A DNA stretch of 64,000 nucleotides from Acridotheres tristis (taxonomy: Eukaryota > Chordata > Aves > Passeriformes > Sturnidae), in the NCBI GenBank assembly GCA_037013685.1, contig CM072887.1:37251154-37315153 (forward strand). Reading direction: 5' to 3'. Every line of letters starts with the position of its first letter. Within the stretch, counting starts at the first letter, position 1. A program made the translations under genes and the position numbers. The notes beneath the pieces were generated by a model. That model did no database searches. It worked only from the letters and a program-made list of their open reading frames with translations, and had not been told where the DNA came from. Positions 8,845-22,105 of the stretch are shown piece by piece.

Positions 8845-9382
8845 TGTAATTTTTTTAGAGTGGGTAGATGGGAGTGTCGCTTGTATGTAACCGTACAGAT
8901 GACATGTATTTGTCTATTCTTTATTATCTTAGTAGTTTCATGCTATGTATGTACCATAACCAACCTATTGCCTATGAGAAACATGTAAGATAATGTATTT
9001 ACAGCCATTGTTACAAGTTTATAATGTATTTTTCTATCTTGTTTTATATGTATGTTATATAACATTCAAAAGAATTTTTTTCCTGATTGAGAAAAAAGGA
9101 TACAAAATGCAAAACCCACAATTTTGATAACTGAAAAATTGCCAATTGTTTTGCAGTACTTTATTATATTGGGAGTGTTGTCTTTCTTGGGCTTTTAGTT
9201 AGCTACTGGATGAATACATTAGACATATTTGGGTTTTAGTTGGGTTTTTACATAGCTTGCATTTTAATTCTTTGGTTCTTTGCTGTTTCTATTAACCCAT
9301 AGCATTATTTTAATAAATGTTATAATACCAACCTACTAACTCTGGACTATGTCTGTTTATTAACCATTACATGTTTAATTAA

Positions 9383-9396
9383 AATAAACAAATAAA
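9383..9396 (+). terminator. QKI: Poly(A) signals of QKI-5
   Basis: AATAAA at 9383-9388 and at 9391-9396 lie in an A-rich setting, with cleavage expected near 9410-9420 and T/G-containing DNA after it. ACTAAC motifs at 9335-9340 and 9428-9433 flank the site. An upstream AATAAA at 9312-9317 could be a further alternative. The size of the resulting 3'UTR fits the 5-kb QKI mRNA class. Confidence 0.65.
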
Positions 9397-9419
9397 GACG
9401 GAAGAATGTAAAGTCTTGA

Positions 9420-12400
9420 GTTACTGGACTAACCCTGAAGAACGTGACCACAGATAACACAACGTGACTTGTTTTAATGTTGTTTGTCAGCTGACATTCT
9501 GCACACTACTATTAAGTTGGCTTTGGTCATTCTGGCCTTTTACCTTGGGGAATAGGTGCCAGTAGAAATGGGAACAAAGTAGCATTTTTTGAGGCATTCT
9601 TCTTGTAGAGTCTTGCCACTTGCCTTTCAGCATCTGCATTACTAATTCCACACTTTCTTTTTCTTTCTCTAAAATAATTACTATTGGCTCACAGCAAAAG
9701 AGCAAAAGATGCCAGTGTATTGGTAAATCGTGACGGTGTACAGAAACCAGTTTGATTCTTTGTTGAACCATATAGAGATTGCAGTTAATGGCACAGTAGT
9801 TCGTGATTTGTTGGTTTTGGCACCTGATTCACTGTTGCATCATGTGACGTTCCTAAGCACAAAATATTTCTGGGCAGAATTGCTCTACATTGAAACACAA
9901 AACCCGGGGATTTCCTTTGGCAAAAGTGCCTTATTTATGCCACGCTATTTCAAGTAACCGTTTTTTTTGGTACTTCTGCTATAGTCTATCAGTATTGCTT
10001 AGCTCAGGGGAGTACAACTTCTGTAAGCCAAAAGTCAGTCTGGAGCTCTTTCTAGTGACTGCATAAAGTACAAAAATACACCTTTCACTAAATTACCAAG
10101 CAACATCCATTTCAAATTCCAGAGCTGCCTTTATGTGATCTTTATCCCTGTGGATGACTGAAGCAACATGAATGCAGGGAATTGAAACGGTGAAAACGCT
10201 GTTTTGAATGTACATCTATGCAAATATTCTTACCAATATGCTTCCCCTTTCTTAGAACTGCACTGTCTGAGGCTCCTCTACATTTCCCATTTGTAACCTT
10301 GAGTGGGCAGTAATTACTGCCAATGTCGAGGGAGATCCTCAATGTAGATAACTTTTCAGATGTCAACAGTTTTTTTCCTGTAGATAGTAAAAATTCAGAT
10401 GAGGAATCTGAATCTGTTCAAATTTCTCTTTAATTTATGATTTTTCAAACTATTTATCTTGAAATACATGCAGTATAAAACTTTATAAATAGAGTTCTCA
10501 CAGTATTACTATTAATTAGAATTTTATGCATTTTTATGGAGCAAAATAGTCTAGCTTTGATGCCGTTTGTTAGTTTTCTAATGGCATGTAGTTCTTTTTT
10601 TTTACAAGAATTTTAGGTAGAGCTGAAATACCAATACATTTTGAATAGTTTCACTTGTGCAGAATTCTCTTTTTTAATTTAACAGATCATGTTGCTATCC
10701 TAAAACTCAGCCACAGGCAGATTATAAGAATATTAGATATTTACAACAGATAATATCAGAACCTTTTGACTGGATAATGGAACAAGTGTATATAAATTTA
10801 TATAAAAGAATTTTATCAGAGGTGCACATGTAGTTTGGTGAAGTGATCTCTCCAGTATAGGTGAAACTATTCAGATGGAACAAAACTTTGATGTTTTATG
10901 TTGAACAACTCTTCCATTTCCAGAACTACTGCTTTTCTGTAATACTTTTATTATTTTGTATTTTTATCAATAGATATTAACTACTGTTATACTTTGTCCA
11001 CAGTGCATTTTCATCTCATTCTTCAGTATATGCAGTAGTCGAAGTTGCTGTAAATTTTGTAGTACTTTAAAGCTGAAGGACAGGAAAAAAAATAGGAAAA
11101 CTCTAAAATCAAAATAATATATTCATTATTGTTGTGCACCAAATGCATTTCTCAATTTACCTGAGTGCCTGTCTGAAAATTTAACTATTTTATACTTTGC
11201 CTGCTTACAGGAAAGATGCGAACTGTTTTTAGAACTGAATTTGAGGATGACTTCAATATTGCTAAATCACTGAATTTGGCTTCTTTTTCTTCTTATTCTG
11301 AGGTTAAATTGTTTTAGCATTTGAAAGATCATACATTCAAGACAATTAGATCATTGATCCAATAAAGTGGGATTTATCTTAGGGTACATTTTTTTGATAG
11401 GTCAAAATATAAACAAAAATATCATCTAGTCTTTGAAAGTAACACCTGAGCAATGGTGTTCCCATCTTAAGTGTTGTACCAAAGTACAACAAATTTGGTT
11501 TCTCCAAGAATATTTCTGTGCATATTTAAAGTGCCTTCAAGAACATCCTTCAGATATTTTTAATGGGCATATGTTCAGTGTCCTGACAATACTGATCTTT
11601 TATCTGAACATACCTTTTAAAAGTGTGTCAAAAAATCCACATGTAGCAAAAGGTTTATTGCCAGATTGTACTCAATGTGGGGGACCACTAAAAGGTTTTC
11701 TGCCCTGAAAATGCAGGGAAACATTGAAGTGTGTTACCATCATTAAGAAATTAACTTGAGGAAAACAAACTTAGAGTATAGGAAACTGAGTTCTTTCTGT
11801 CTGGATAAAAAATACCAGTTATTAGAAATAGCATGTTGTACAGAATGGAATCTGAGTAACACATTCCTGGGGCTGAAAGTACATAATTGTTCCCGGAATT
11901 TCTGTTTTGTTTTAATATGTTTGATATATTTTTCTAAAACACTGTTAATGGAGTGCTGTCCGAATAACACCTGACCTATAACATTAACATGTGGTAATCA
12001 ATGTTGAATCAAACTGGTTAATGAAAGTACGAAAGCTGCTCTTCCTTCTCTGTGCCTGTGCACTAATTGCAGGTGGTGCATAGGGGCTGGGGCTTAGGCA
12101 CAGCAGGCTGCAGTCCTGATTTCTTGGTGCCTGCACTTCTGGTGTCCGTCTTTGACAACACACTAACTGGGAGGAGTCTGCCTCCCAATGCAGAGATTAA
12201 CTGAGATCCAAAACTCTTAGAATTAATTGAAAATACAGCGACAATAAAGCAACTTATATACATATATGCTTTGACTTGTATTATGGCAGTTTGTGTGAAA
12301 CATTTAAGGTTTTGTTTGTGCAAAATAATGTATTCTGAGGGGAAAAGCAAACATGGACGTTGCCAAAACACATGTAAATAAACACCATTTATGACTGTAC

Positions 12401-12600
12401 ATTATGTGCAATAAAGTAACTGGAAAAAGTGCATGTACTTTATCCTCAAAAGAAAACTGACAGCTCTCAAAGCTGTAGCTATAGTTTTATTTTCTGAAAA
12501 GTTAAATTTTATTCTGTATCTAAACCACAGAATAAAGAATGTACATTTTTCACACTTAAATTTTCATTAATGCTTCTAGCAGTGTTATGAAAGATGTCCA
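9420..12600 (+). other. QKI: AT-rich 3' flank, possible extended QKI 3'UTR
   Basis: Composition stays AT-rich and unique as in the QKI-5 3'UTR, without recognisable coding content or transposons. It contains another miR-200b/c/429 8-mer at 10501-10508 and ends with AATAAA at 12377, 12410 and 12531. I read it as a likely distal 3'UTR extension, but the sequence alone cannot prove transcription. Confidence 0.45.
12410..12536 (+). terminator. QKI: Candidate distal poly(A) signals
   Basis: AATAAA at 12410-12415 and at 12531-12536, with another at 12377-12382, sit where base composition changes from AT-rich to more mixed DNA. TGT- and T-rich stretches follow. They are candidates for the end of the longest QKI transcripts. 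Confidence 0.4.
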
Positions 12601-15600
12601 TTGTTGAAGAGGCTTAAACTTCATGGCCATCCCATTATCAGGGTATGTTTTGCTTAACAGTTTCGTATTGGATATGCTGTTGTTTGTCAATATAAATGAA
12701 GTATGCATTATATGTCATAAACATGCAACATGCTTTTTGCATATGGGTTTGTGGATGCACCAGTTCTATAAATTTCGCAAAGATAATGGTGTGATTTTGG
12801 TGATACTGTACTTTTGTAGGCATAACTGTTAGAATTGTTCACAGCAAATTAGAGGAGTACTACTTTACTGTAATTTTAACACACTGGTTTGGGGCATAGT
12901 TTCTGACTACTCTAGAAAATGAAGATGTCTGCCACCCCACCTAGTGTGAACCTAGCAAGAAACACACTTTGGAGAAGAACTAGAGTGTGCTGTTCTACGT
13001 TTTCCTTAATATTTATTTTCTTAATATTTAGTTTTAGTTAAGGACAATTTCTTTACCAAGGTGTTCCTTGCTAAAAATTCCTTTTACTTAACGCTGCTTA
13101 AATAAAAAGTACTTGCTTCAGAAGTAAGTGAAGTAGATAAGGTTAACTGTGGTATCTTTAGAAGTCTGGTAGAGTAGAGAAGGCTAATGCCAGTGTTCAG
13201 GTACAGTTCTGCACACCCAGCAAAGATGAAAAGTTTGGCATAATTAGTCTTTGAAGACACGTTCCATGATGAGTCTCACCAAAATAAGTGGCATATACTT
13301 GTATCTGAGCTAGCTGTTGTCTTACAAGTTCACAGGATGTGTGGATGCTGTTTGGCATGTGCCACTTCAGCAGGTAAAGCAGCCTTTGTCGTCTTTGCTG
13401 TTACTCTGAGTGCCAGCTGCCTGTAGCCTGTAGTCCTGGTCTGGAGTGTGGGCATAGCCTCACTGGCTGGGCTGTCTCCAGCTGCACTGTGCAAACCCCC
13501 TCCTTCATCCGTCCAGATCCCTAGAGAGCAAAATTGTGTTGACCTTTCTTGCCTCTTGCACCAAGTCAGCAATACCTGTTTGTGGTCACGTTCACGTTAG
13601 GAATTGCATTTATAGGTCTACAAGTTAAAGCCAGCTGTGGAGTTTAAAGACTAGAAATCTTTCATCAACAGGCTTTATCACCATTCTACCAGCACTGTCT
13701 GTTTATTTTGGTATGTTTATGGGAGATGGCCTGACCTTACTAGATGGCTCCTCATTGTGTTACTACATTTACTGTAGTTGCCTTGAGGCAATACAAACTT
13801 AACCATTATCGGTGTCAAAATAATGAGAGACATTCGTAGCAAAGAGTACAAAGTGCAGTGTCAGAAATTACTCTTTCATGTTGGCATTCGGGTCTACCAG
13901 TAAAAGCAAAAAGAGACTGTATCCAACTGGTTTTTTGGTGACTCTGTGAAGTTCTCAAACAGTTAGAAGTAGACACTGACAGGCAGTTCCTATTGAGTTG
14001 AACTCTAAAATTTTAACAATCACAAATAATCAGCTGCTCCCTAAAAAGGTGTTGGTTTTTTGGTTTTTGTTGGTTTTTTTCCACAAAGTAGCATAGCATG
14101 TATTTGTCCTTTTTAATTTCTGTCACAGTGTTTTCAAGGTGTTGTCATCTTCAGCAATAAATAAGGTTACTACTTTGAAGAGTAAACTGGATAAACTCAA
14201 AGGTGAGGCCCAGGGGGGAAAAAAACATCAAATAATGGCACACCTCAAAACTGCATCATTTCAGCAATTTACCAGTAGATGAAGGTGTTTTCTCTAAAGT
14301 TCATGTATTTGTAAGTACCTTACACAGACAAGAGGCTAAGCAGAGAAATTATTTTTGTTTATGAGAGTTTTTCAGAATGAATTCTATAGATTTTCAGTTC
14401 ACTGAGGGTGGCCTTTATTAAGCAGGTGGTACTTCCTGGAGGTAGGAAGTTTCCAGGTCCTCTTGCCATAGGTCAGTCATTGAGCAAACAAGTGTTGAAT
14501 GTTGATTCTGATTTGTTTTCATACTTATATGAAAAAGAAGCCCTATCTTTTTTATCCAGGTCTTTTTAATACCATGAGAGATGTATCAGTCTGTACCTCC
14601 TAGAGCAGTGTTTTAAAGGGATTTTTTTTTTTTTAATTGAAGTTATTTCGGTAAAAAGACAGGTTGAGTGAGCAAGAGTGTTATGAGAAATGTGTTAATA
14701 TATGATAAAGATACTGGGATCGCTGTTTTAGAGTCTCACTGTGTTGTGTGTATTAGAAATCCACAATGAAATGTTAGTGTAATATTTCTCTTGTTGTCTA
14801 CACCTTTCCAATTTTGATTTCCAGACAAGGTGGTTTTCATGAGACTAAGACTACCTTGTGCAGCTCAGAGGTAGTGAAATAACGAGATAACTGCAGATCA
14901 CTCCTGTGTGTATGCCTTTTCATTGAGCACAGCCTTTTTAAGGTCTTGACCTCAGATACTGGGTAAAACATTGTAAATTTGTGATGCAGGGAGCACAGTT
15001 TATTTGTTAGCCTATCTGCTAACTATTGAAAGTTCAAATGTTACTGCCAGTTCAGAAATGTTACTGCATGTTAATTGCTGTGGCTAATTACATGTCTTGT
15101 TTTTAACATGGGTGCAATCTGGAGACCTCCATATGCATACTACTCTAGTAAATCTCTGGATCATTTTCATGATCTTTCATGAAGAGTGGATCCAGTACTG
15201 CTGAGGGGGCCACAAGGCCATTACTTGCATGCCCTTGTGTGACTTTTCCCATATAACCTTAGTGACGAGACAATTTTGATTCTTTCCCTGAAAGGCAATG
15301 AATGAAGCAGTTCTTCAGCTTTGTTTCTGAGAGAAAATAGGAAATGTTGACTGAAAGAAGATAAGGAATAACTAATGTCAGAGCTTTGAACCCTGTCCTG
15401 AACAGGCAACTAAAACTTACTCTGGACTTTCTATAAGCCAAGAAGAGGAGACAACCCTAAACAAGAGCAGCACTGTCAAGCCCATACTGTGTTGACAAGA
15501 AGTTCATCAGACACTGTAGGCTGGAATTTTAAGTGAAGAAAATTGAAATTATCTCGGTCCTTGAAGAACTGGTTCACCATATCTCCCTGTTATCTTAAGC

Positions 15601-16727
15601 AAGCTTGTTAATTTCTCTGTTGGAAATTTTTCCCTTCTTCAGCCTAATTTGAATTTCTTCTTCTTTTATTCTAAGGTTCTGCCCTGCCCCCTTCCATGCT
15701 GTCTTTCATTTCATAGACGAATTCCCCCTTCATTAGGATGACGAGGTGGCACAGGTCTTTCTTGGTACAGAAAGACAAGAAGCAGGACTTCAGGTCTAGA
15801 TCAGGATGTTCAAGTGTGGCATTATTTAGAAAGCCTGTTTTACATACACATGACTCCAAGCAGATGGAAGAGAGCTATTTTGATAGTGAGGGCACAGAAC
15901 TAATGTTTGGAACACTGGGGTTTCAGATGCTTCTTTCATTGCTGATGATTTGTGCAGTTTTGGGCAAGACTCCTGCAGCCAAATCCACAAAATACCATGA
16001 TCACCTTAAGAGATGTGTCAAGATACGGAATGTTGTCACCAAGGTTTTCATCAAAAGAATCTTTTTCATGGTCTTCCAGAAAAGAAAACACCATTGCCTT
16101 ATCTTCTTTTGTCAGTTTCAAGCAACATCATCCAAAAAGAAAACCCCTGGTACCCAGAGACAATATACTTGCCTGAGTGCAGAGAGGAAAGCACTGGTCT
16201 GTAAATCCCCATCTTTCCACCACACCCACAGTAAGCAGCTGGGCAGCTTGGCTGCTTGGCTCTGTCTCTCTCAAGTATTTTCACATGCATAAGATGTATG
16301 GCTGTAACTCTGCCTTTTGCATTCCCCAGCTAGCCAGGATGAAAGCTACTCTTTTACTCAAGTACCTGTGGTGCTCTTGTTCTGAATCTTTGTCCCTCAG
16401 TGTGCTGTGAGTGAAATGAGGTTAACAGGAGAGCCCCAGTAGAGTGTAAGCTGTGGAGGGCCACATTTGAGATGGTAGCGTGCTCAAGGAGTACAATGCT
16501 GAGTACACTCCAATATCGTCACAATGTCCAAGTGTCTCACAATCTTGAATGTACTTAAGAATAAAGCATGAAAGCAAAACAAAATACCTTTGACTTCTTA
16601 CTTAGTCAAACCCCTGATAAAGTTTCCAGAATCTCATAGGCCAGCTGAGTCCTAATCTCAGACCAGATCACCTCAGTGGGTACCTACCAGTAGTGCTGTC
16701 CCAATGAATGGCCATCTCTAAAAATGA
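12601..16727. other. Intergenic stretch, no gene recognised
   Basis: This is mixed-composition DNA without recognisable exons, RNA genes or clear transposons. The longest open frame, at 15738-16292 on the + strand (184 codons), has no domain I recognise. Its sequence is also open in other frames and on the other strand, so I read it as chance. Confidence 0.5.
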
Positions 16728-16961
16728 TGGGCACAAGTTACTCCTCGGAAGATTCTGGTTGGGCAAAAGAGCAAATTTTTTTACAAGGAGGACAGCAGCC
16801 ATTGGAATAATCTCCCCAGAGAAATGGTGGATTCCCCAGTTTTGGACACCTTTAAGGTTCAGCTTGACAGCATACTAGCCTGTGTCTAGACCTTGCTTTT
16901 ACCAAAAAAAGGTTGGACTAGATGGTCCTTGCAATCCCTTTCAACCTGGTATTCCATGATT
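16728..16961 (+). mobile_element. CR1 LINE, 5'-truncated 3' end
   Basis: This is a classic CR1 3' end in sense orientation. It shows 'gggcacaagttactcct', 'cagccattggaataatctccccagagaaatggtgg', 'ttggacaccttt', then 'ggttggactagatggtcct' and a tail 'cctggtattccatgatt'. CR1 is the dominant LINE of birds; copies are usually cut short at the 5' end, as here, and end in short tail repeats instead of poly(A). No coding capacity remains. Confidence 0.92.
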
Positions 16962-19900
16962 GTGTTCATAACAGTCTTGAGTCCCACAGGCTCACTGGGG
17001 ATGGACAGAGCTGCATTCCTGTTTTTCACACTTGGCAAGTCCAAGGGGAGGCAGAAGGACAGAGATGCAATTGCAGAAAACAGCGCTGCTTTGTCTATTC
17101 ACCAGTGAAATGTAGAAGTGGGGAGCACTGACAGTTCTCAAGCTGGGAGGACCGAGAAAAAAAATGGGATTATATTGAAAACCTGGTTGGCAGGAGTGAG
17201 ATTTGCTCTGCAATCATGCGAGGTTCACATTGTTCAGCTCTCAGCATAACATACAATTTTTGAAACTGAAATGCCTTAAAATAATTAACTTTGAGGCAAG
17301 AACAACAGTTTTTGTAGCTTCAGGCCTGTAGTTGTGAATGGTTACATTTGGGATGTGGATTTTTCAGTGAGCTCTCAATTTGATTTGGAAGAAGGGAGAT
17401 AAATGCCATTTGTGAGAGACAACTTTGGATTTTTTAAGCAAGAACCAGGGTTAGCAGGTAGATAGAAAACAAAATCACCTCATCAGCCACATCAGTAACC
17501 TCAGCAAAATCCAACATTAACTAGTTTATCCCTGATCACACTCAACCACAAGACAGCTGGCAACCAAACACTTTTGGTCAACAGCAGTATAGTGGAAGGT
17601 GGAGAAGTGAGAATTTACCTCTTCAGTCAAGACTCTTCCAAAATTTTACCTTGGTGAAGTAAACAACTGCATTTTACTACTTGTCATGTACCTCACAATT
17701 ATAATAATAAATTGTATTTATGAAGTAGGACTTCCACCTGCTCTGGATTTGTCTTCAGACTTCTCTGTGTGAAAGAACCTTGAAATAAATTATTTCCACT
17801 CTAGCAAGCACCTGGTTTAAAACAAAGGTGAAGCCAATGAATGAAATAGTCAAAACACCTGACTCCTTTTTAGGAGGGAGGGAAGCAGTAAATAATGTTG
17901 CCTTAGAGCAATTTCTCCCTTGTCATGCCTTTCCCTTTGCAGTTTTCTGCCACTAATCACTGTGAGCCAGACTGTGCACGTGGAAGAATCCTTCAGACGG
18001 AGTCAGTGGGGCTGCTCATGTGAGTAATTTGTAAAGCACTCACTCAGGGCAATCAAGTCCTGTGGTATTAGACTCATTTTGGCTATAAATTCCCTAAGCA
18101 AGGACTTTGATTCTTGTCAGTAAAACAGTGGATGCAATTCTGGTGCAGTGCTTTTTGGTTTGGGTTTTTTTTTTTCTCTCCCCCCCAACTTCTCATTTCT
18201 TCTCACCTTTTCTTCGCACACGCAGAGAGCACTAAGAGACTCAGAGAAGCAGCAGCTTTGACAAGCAATGCTAACATGCCTGCCTGCCCTGAGCAATTCC
18301 TTTGGGCGATTTAGCAATGTCACTCTGGCTCCCAGCATTTCTTTCAAGTCAGGAGCCTCACTGCTTATAGCAGCTTGGGAAAGAGAGAGCCCAAGTGCAA
18401 AGGCAGGAAAAAAGTTCCATGGGTGGCTGGCAGCAACAGGAGAGTCTGGTTGTGCCGGTGAGTCAGCCGAGCCACTGGCTCCCCTTGCTTATTCCAGCCA
18501 CATACAGGCAAGTGCAGGCAGGGAAAATTCCTAGCTTTGATTGTGAAGAAAGGGCCTGCTTATGCCACCACAATAAACTCTGTTTTCCCAGAATGAAATC
18601 TCACCAGGCGTAATTGCAAAAATCCTGGGACGAAATACTTCTGCTTAACCTCTGACACATCTTGTTCTTTTCACTGGGAGAAAAGTAGTCATTTATGGTT
18701 TGGTGTTTTGTTTTTTTGGGTTTTGTTGTTGTTTTTTTTTAAATTCAATTACCAGCTTTGATGAGTCTAAAATGGGAATAATGGCCGAGAATACAATATC
18801 TCCTGTCTGCACTGCTACCTATACACTTGCATATAAATAGCACTTTTGTTTCATGGATTGGAGTAGAGGCTGAAGAGACATACTGACAGTGCAGCAGCTC
18901 TTTTCCTTTGTAGTGTATCTAATAGGCCTGCAGTATGAAAAATGCTACTTATGCTTTGCTTTTAGGCTGAAACTCACTCTATGCAGAGGTCTAGCGGAGG
19001 GCAGAGGCCCCACTCAAATCCTGGTGAGCCTTCAGAAAGGCTTTCCATGTTTCCCCTACAGTAGGTACAAGGATTCAGACAGTTTTGCATTCTGTTCGTG
19101 GGTAAAGACATGTAAATAATACCTTTATGACTCAGGTATGTCTTGAAATATGCAACCTGATGGCAGACAGTTCCACTTTTTTGTGCAGATATTTGTTCTG
19201 AACCACATGGCTTGTGAGTCATGAAATATTAATGGCCATGCAAATCTTCTCCTCTGTATCACAAGCTTTTCTGTGTTCCTGACCCCTGACTTCCTTTAAT
19301 CATCTCCTGGGTGTGTGGTCTGTTACTATTCTGAGATATCTTGTGAACAGGGGCAAAGTAATTACTTGATCCTTGCCTGCTGCAAGAATCTTTTTGAAAA
19401 GAAAATTGATAACTTCAGAGACACTTCCTCCTTGCATTAAAATCAGCCCCACCGCCTTGCTTCACAAGATTTCTCTTTTGGTGGCCTGAATGAAGACCTG
19501 CAGTGTTCAGTGCTATTTTCATGACTGTAAAAACAGCATTCTTTGATCTTTTAAGTTGTCACCTGCTCCTCCACAGATTAATTAAAATTTTTGGTCAGAT
19601 GTTTTCTCCCCTTCTCTTTCACTCCCCCCTACTGATTTTTTCTTAAGGCATCCTTATAAATACACTATTTTATTGTGATTTGTTACAGGAAGGCCCAATG
19701 ATCTTTCCATGAGCAGCTTTAGTGCCTGTTAGTTACAGGGTTATCTTAGCCATCTCCCTAATAATTGGAGTCTGAATTAATGCCTGAAACATGATTTTTT
19801 GTTGGTTTGGGTTTTTTTTAAAGAATCGGAGCATGTATTTTTGGCAGAAATCTCCTTTTCTTTCTCCACCTGTTTTCTAACATCCCAAACACTAAGAATA

Positions 19901-22073
19901 AGGACGTTACCAATGTGGAGAAATATGAAAATGTTCCTTAGCTCCCTGCCAAACATAGGAGAAATCAGGGGTTGGGTGCCTTGCGGGTCTGAAAACCCAA
20001 GGATAAGGAGATATACAAGCAGTATGGCTGGGGAAAGAGAAAGCTAACCATGAAAATGCATTTCCCATATGGGAGCTATTTTAGTAAACCGGTGTGGTGA
20101 TAGTACAGACATGAGTAGGTATTTGTACAAGTGAGCTCATAGTGACTGCCAAGAGCATGGTGTAACACAAGGGCAATAATGAACACACAGTTTAATACGA
20201 GGTTAATAAATGCTGACCTACAAGTTTCTGATTTCTGAAGCAATTTTGCCCAAGTTGCAGGAGTCAGCAATGCAGCACCAAAAACACTGCTTCTGAAGTG
20301 GTGGGTTTATACAGATGAGGAGGTGGGGAAGACTAGCTCAGGTCAAAACATTCATTATCAGAGCAGAGATAAGCTGGGATACCTCAGGTGTTTGTAATAT
20401 GCCACTTTGCAAAACCTAGGATGACACATAAGAACCTTTCTGGGGCTCTGCTGTTCAGTCTTCAATGTGTGCTGTTTCTGAGGATCAGATGCCAGCCTGG
20501 GAGGAATCCATGCCCTGGGTATTAAAGGTGCAAAGAAAACCCACCTGCCCCTTGATGGCATTCAGCAGCAGGTGCCTCCGTGTCTTTGAGGACATGGATG
20601 TCTTTCTTTCCCCTGAAATGTCTTCAGTGAGAGAGACTTTCCCCTGTGAGAAGGGCAGACCCACAGCTCGGCTCACACAAATGCTGTTGTGAAGCAAAGT
20701 TATTTGGTGGCTTAAAGCCTGGCAGCCTCCAACCTGGGGACCACCCACACAGTGAGTGTTTCCTGTGCAGGGAGCTGCGGTTCCTGCTCAGGGTGGTGGA
20801 AAGATGATGTGCCACCAGCTGGTGGGTGCTGTGGGAGTCATACAGAAAAGAGGTGGAGCAGAGAAGCCAGAGCATCCCTCCTGGCCCATCTGCAGCACCG
20901 TAGTGTCCCACCACAGGGTGATTTATACGAACCTAAATGATGGTAATGAGCCCTGCTGCAGGTCTGGCTACCCTGTAGTCTGCAAAGGTGACAATTGCTA
21001 ACTCAGGTTTTGGAAGGAGGTGAGCTCTGATCAGCTGAAAGGAGCAGTGAGTAATTCTCATCTACCTGGCTTTGTATCCAAGCTGTGAGTCATTCTAATG
21101 AGCAATACCAAAAGTGCTGACCTGCCCATCTCATGCCTCCTCACTTGAGACTCCAAGCTAACCTGCAGCCTTGATGTGCCTCGGGGCTGCCTTTTGGGCA
21201 GAGGGGAACCTGGGACACTGGTTTTACTGCAAAATTTCCTGGTGGAAGAAATGCTGTTGTAGGATGTATGTGTGCCGAAACACTCGGTGTAAGTAACTAG
21301 GAAGCTTTCAGTGGGTTTTCTGTATTTGGCATCCTGCTGAAACTGCAGAATTGTTTTTGATTTAAAGAACATTTTCTTACCCGTCACCATCAAGTTTTCA
21401 GGTGGACACTGACGTGGCTGGACCAGTGTGCAGCGACTGGGCAGAGGAGCTCGGGGGATTATTGCTCTCTTAGTCCATGTCTCTGTGTTCCTGGGGACAG
21501 CATGAACAGCCTCTCCTGTCCTCCCTGCTCTACACTGTGCCCACACTGCACATCCTATCTCTTCAAAAGGCTGCTCCTTTGAGTGCAAAGTCTTCAATGT
21601 TCTCGCTTGGCTTTTAGCTCCATGTGTGGTACCAGCATGTTGGGGATGGTGAAAGCTGTTTGCTTCTGGTTTGAATGCAAGGCATGGGCTGGCTTGGCTG
21701 CATGCAGAAAACTGCATAGGCTTCCCCTGGGTGCATGGCACTATTTAAAGTGAAAGCACTTTGCTTTGGAAGAGGCAAGGATGAAGGTGAGTGCTAATAA
21801 TGGAAGTTTATAAATGCAGCTGCCATCCTAGCACCCTGTGTCTTTCATGCTGTCCTTCATTTACTCTCTTGGTACTCTCTCCTATTTTAATGCTCTGTTT
21901 TTTCCCCTGTGAGCAAAGTGCTGCTGAGAGTAACTGGGGTAGCTGAGTTTGATCCATTTACATGCCTATGGATATAGAACGGGTTGTTATTTAACACTGA
22001 AATGTGTGAAATGATCCATGAAACCTCCAGGGTGAGCTATGCTAAGGGACAGACTTTTATAATCTGTGGATTA
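16962..22073. other. Intergenic stretch, no gene recognised
   Basis: This stretch is unique-looking DNA. A 227-codon open frame on the minus strand at 21058-21741 has no recognised domain or signal peptide and no splice or promoter context, and I take it as chance in a GC-richer patch. T-rich runs occur at about 18160 and 18710. Confidence 0.5.
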
Positions 22074-22105
22074 TACTCTATAATACATATATGTATTATA
22101 GAGTA
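22074..22105. repeat. Perfect 32-bp palindrome
   Basis: Two 16-nt arms (left arm TACTCTATAATACATA) meet with no spacer, and the right arm is the exact reverse complement. Single-stranded, it would fold into a hairpin; in double-stranded DNA it could extrude as a cruciform. It may have grown from a TA-rich simple repeat. Confidence 0.9.

Larger units (their letters stand above)
6185..9415 (+). other. QKI: QKI-5 3'UTR
   Basis: This AT-rich 3'UTR of about 3.2 kb runs from the QKI-5 stop to the paired AATAAA at 9383 and 9391, giving an mRNA near the known 5-kb size. The first 350 nt are more GC- and CpG-rich and contain a second good 3' splice site at 6285-6286, a donor-like GTAAGG at 6490 and an open frame to 6570. 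Further down are a poly(A) run after 6590, AATAAA at 6892 and 8498, a (GGTT)4 tract at 8481-8496, miR-375-type matches and two miR-200b/c/429 8-mers. Several of these could give shorter mRNA forms. Confidence 0.8.

Noticed and set aside
15738..16292. 184-codon open frame on the + strand
   Set aside because: Low-complexity, basic peptide with no recognised family, and the opposite strand is open over parts of the same DNA.
21058..21741. 227-codon open frame on the minus strand
   Set aside because: No recognised domain, no splice or promoter context, and it sits in a patch of fewer stop codons. Frames this long are expected a few times by chance in GC-richer parts of a 64-kb window.
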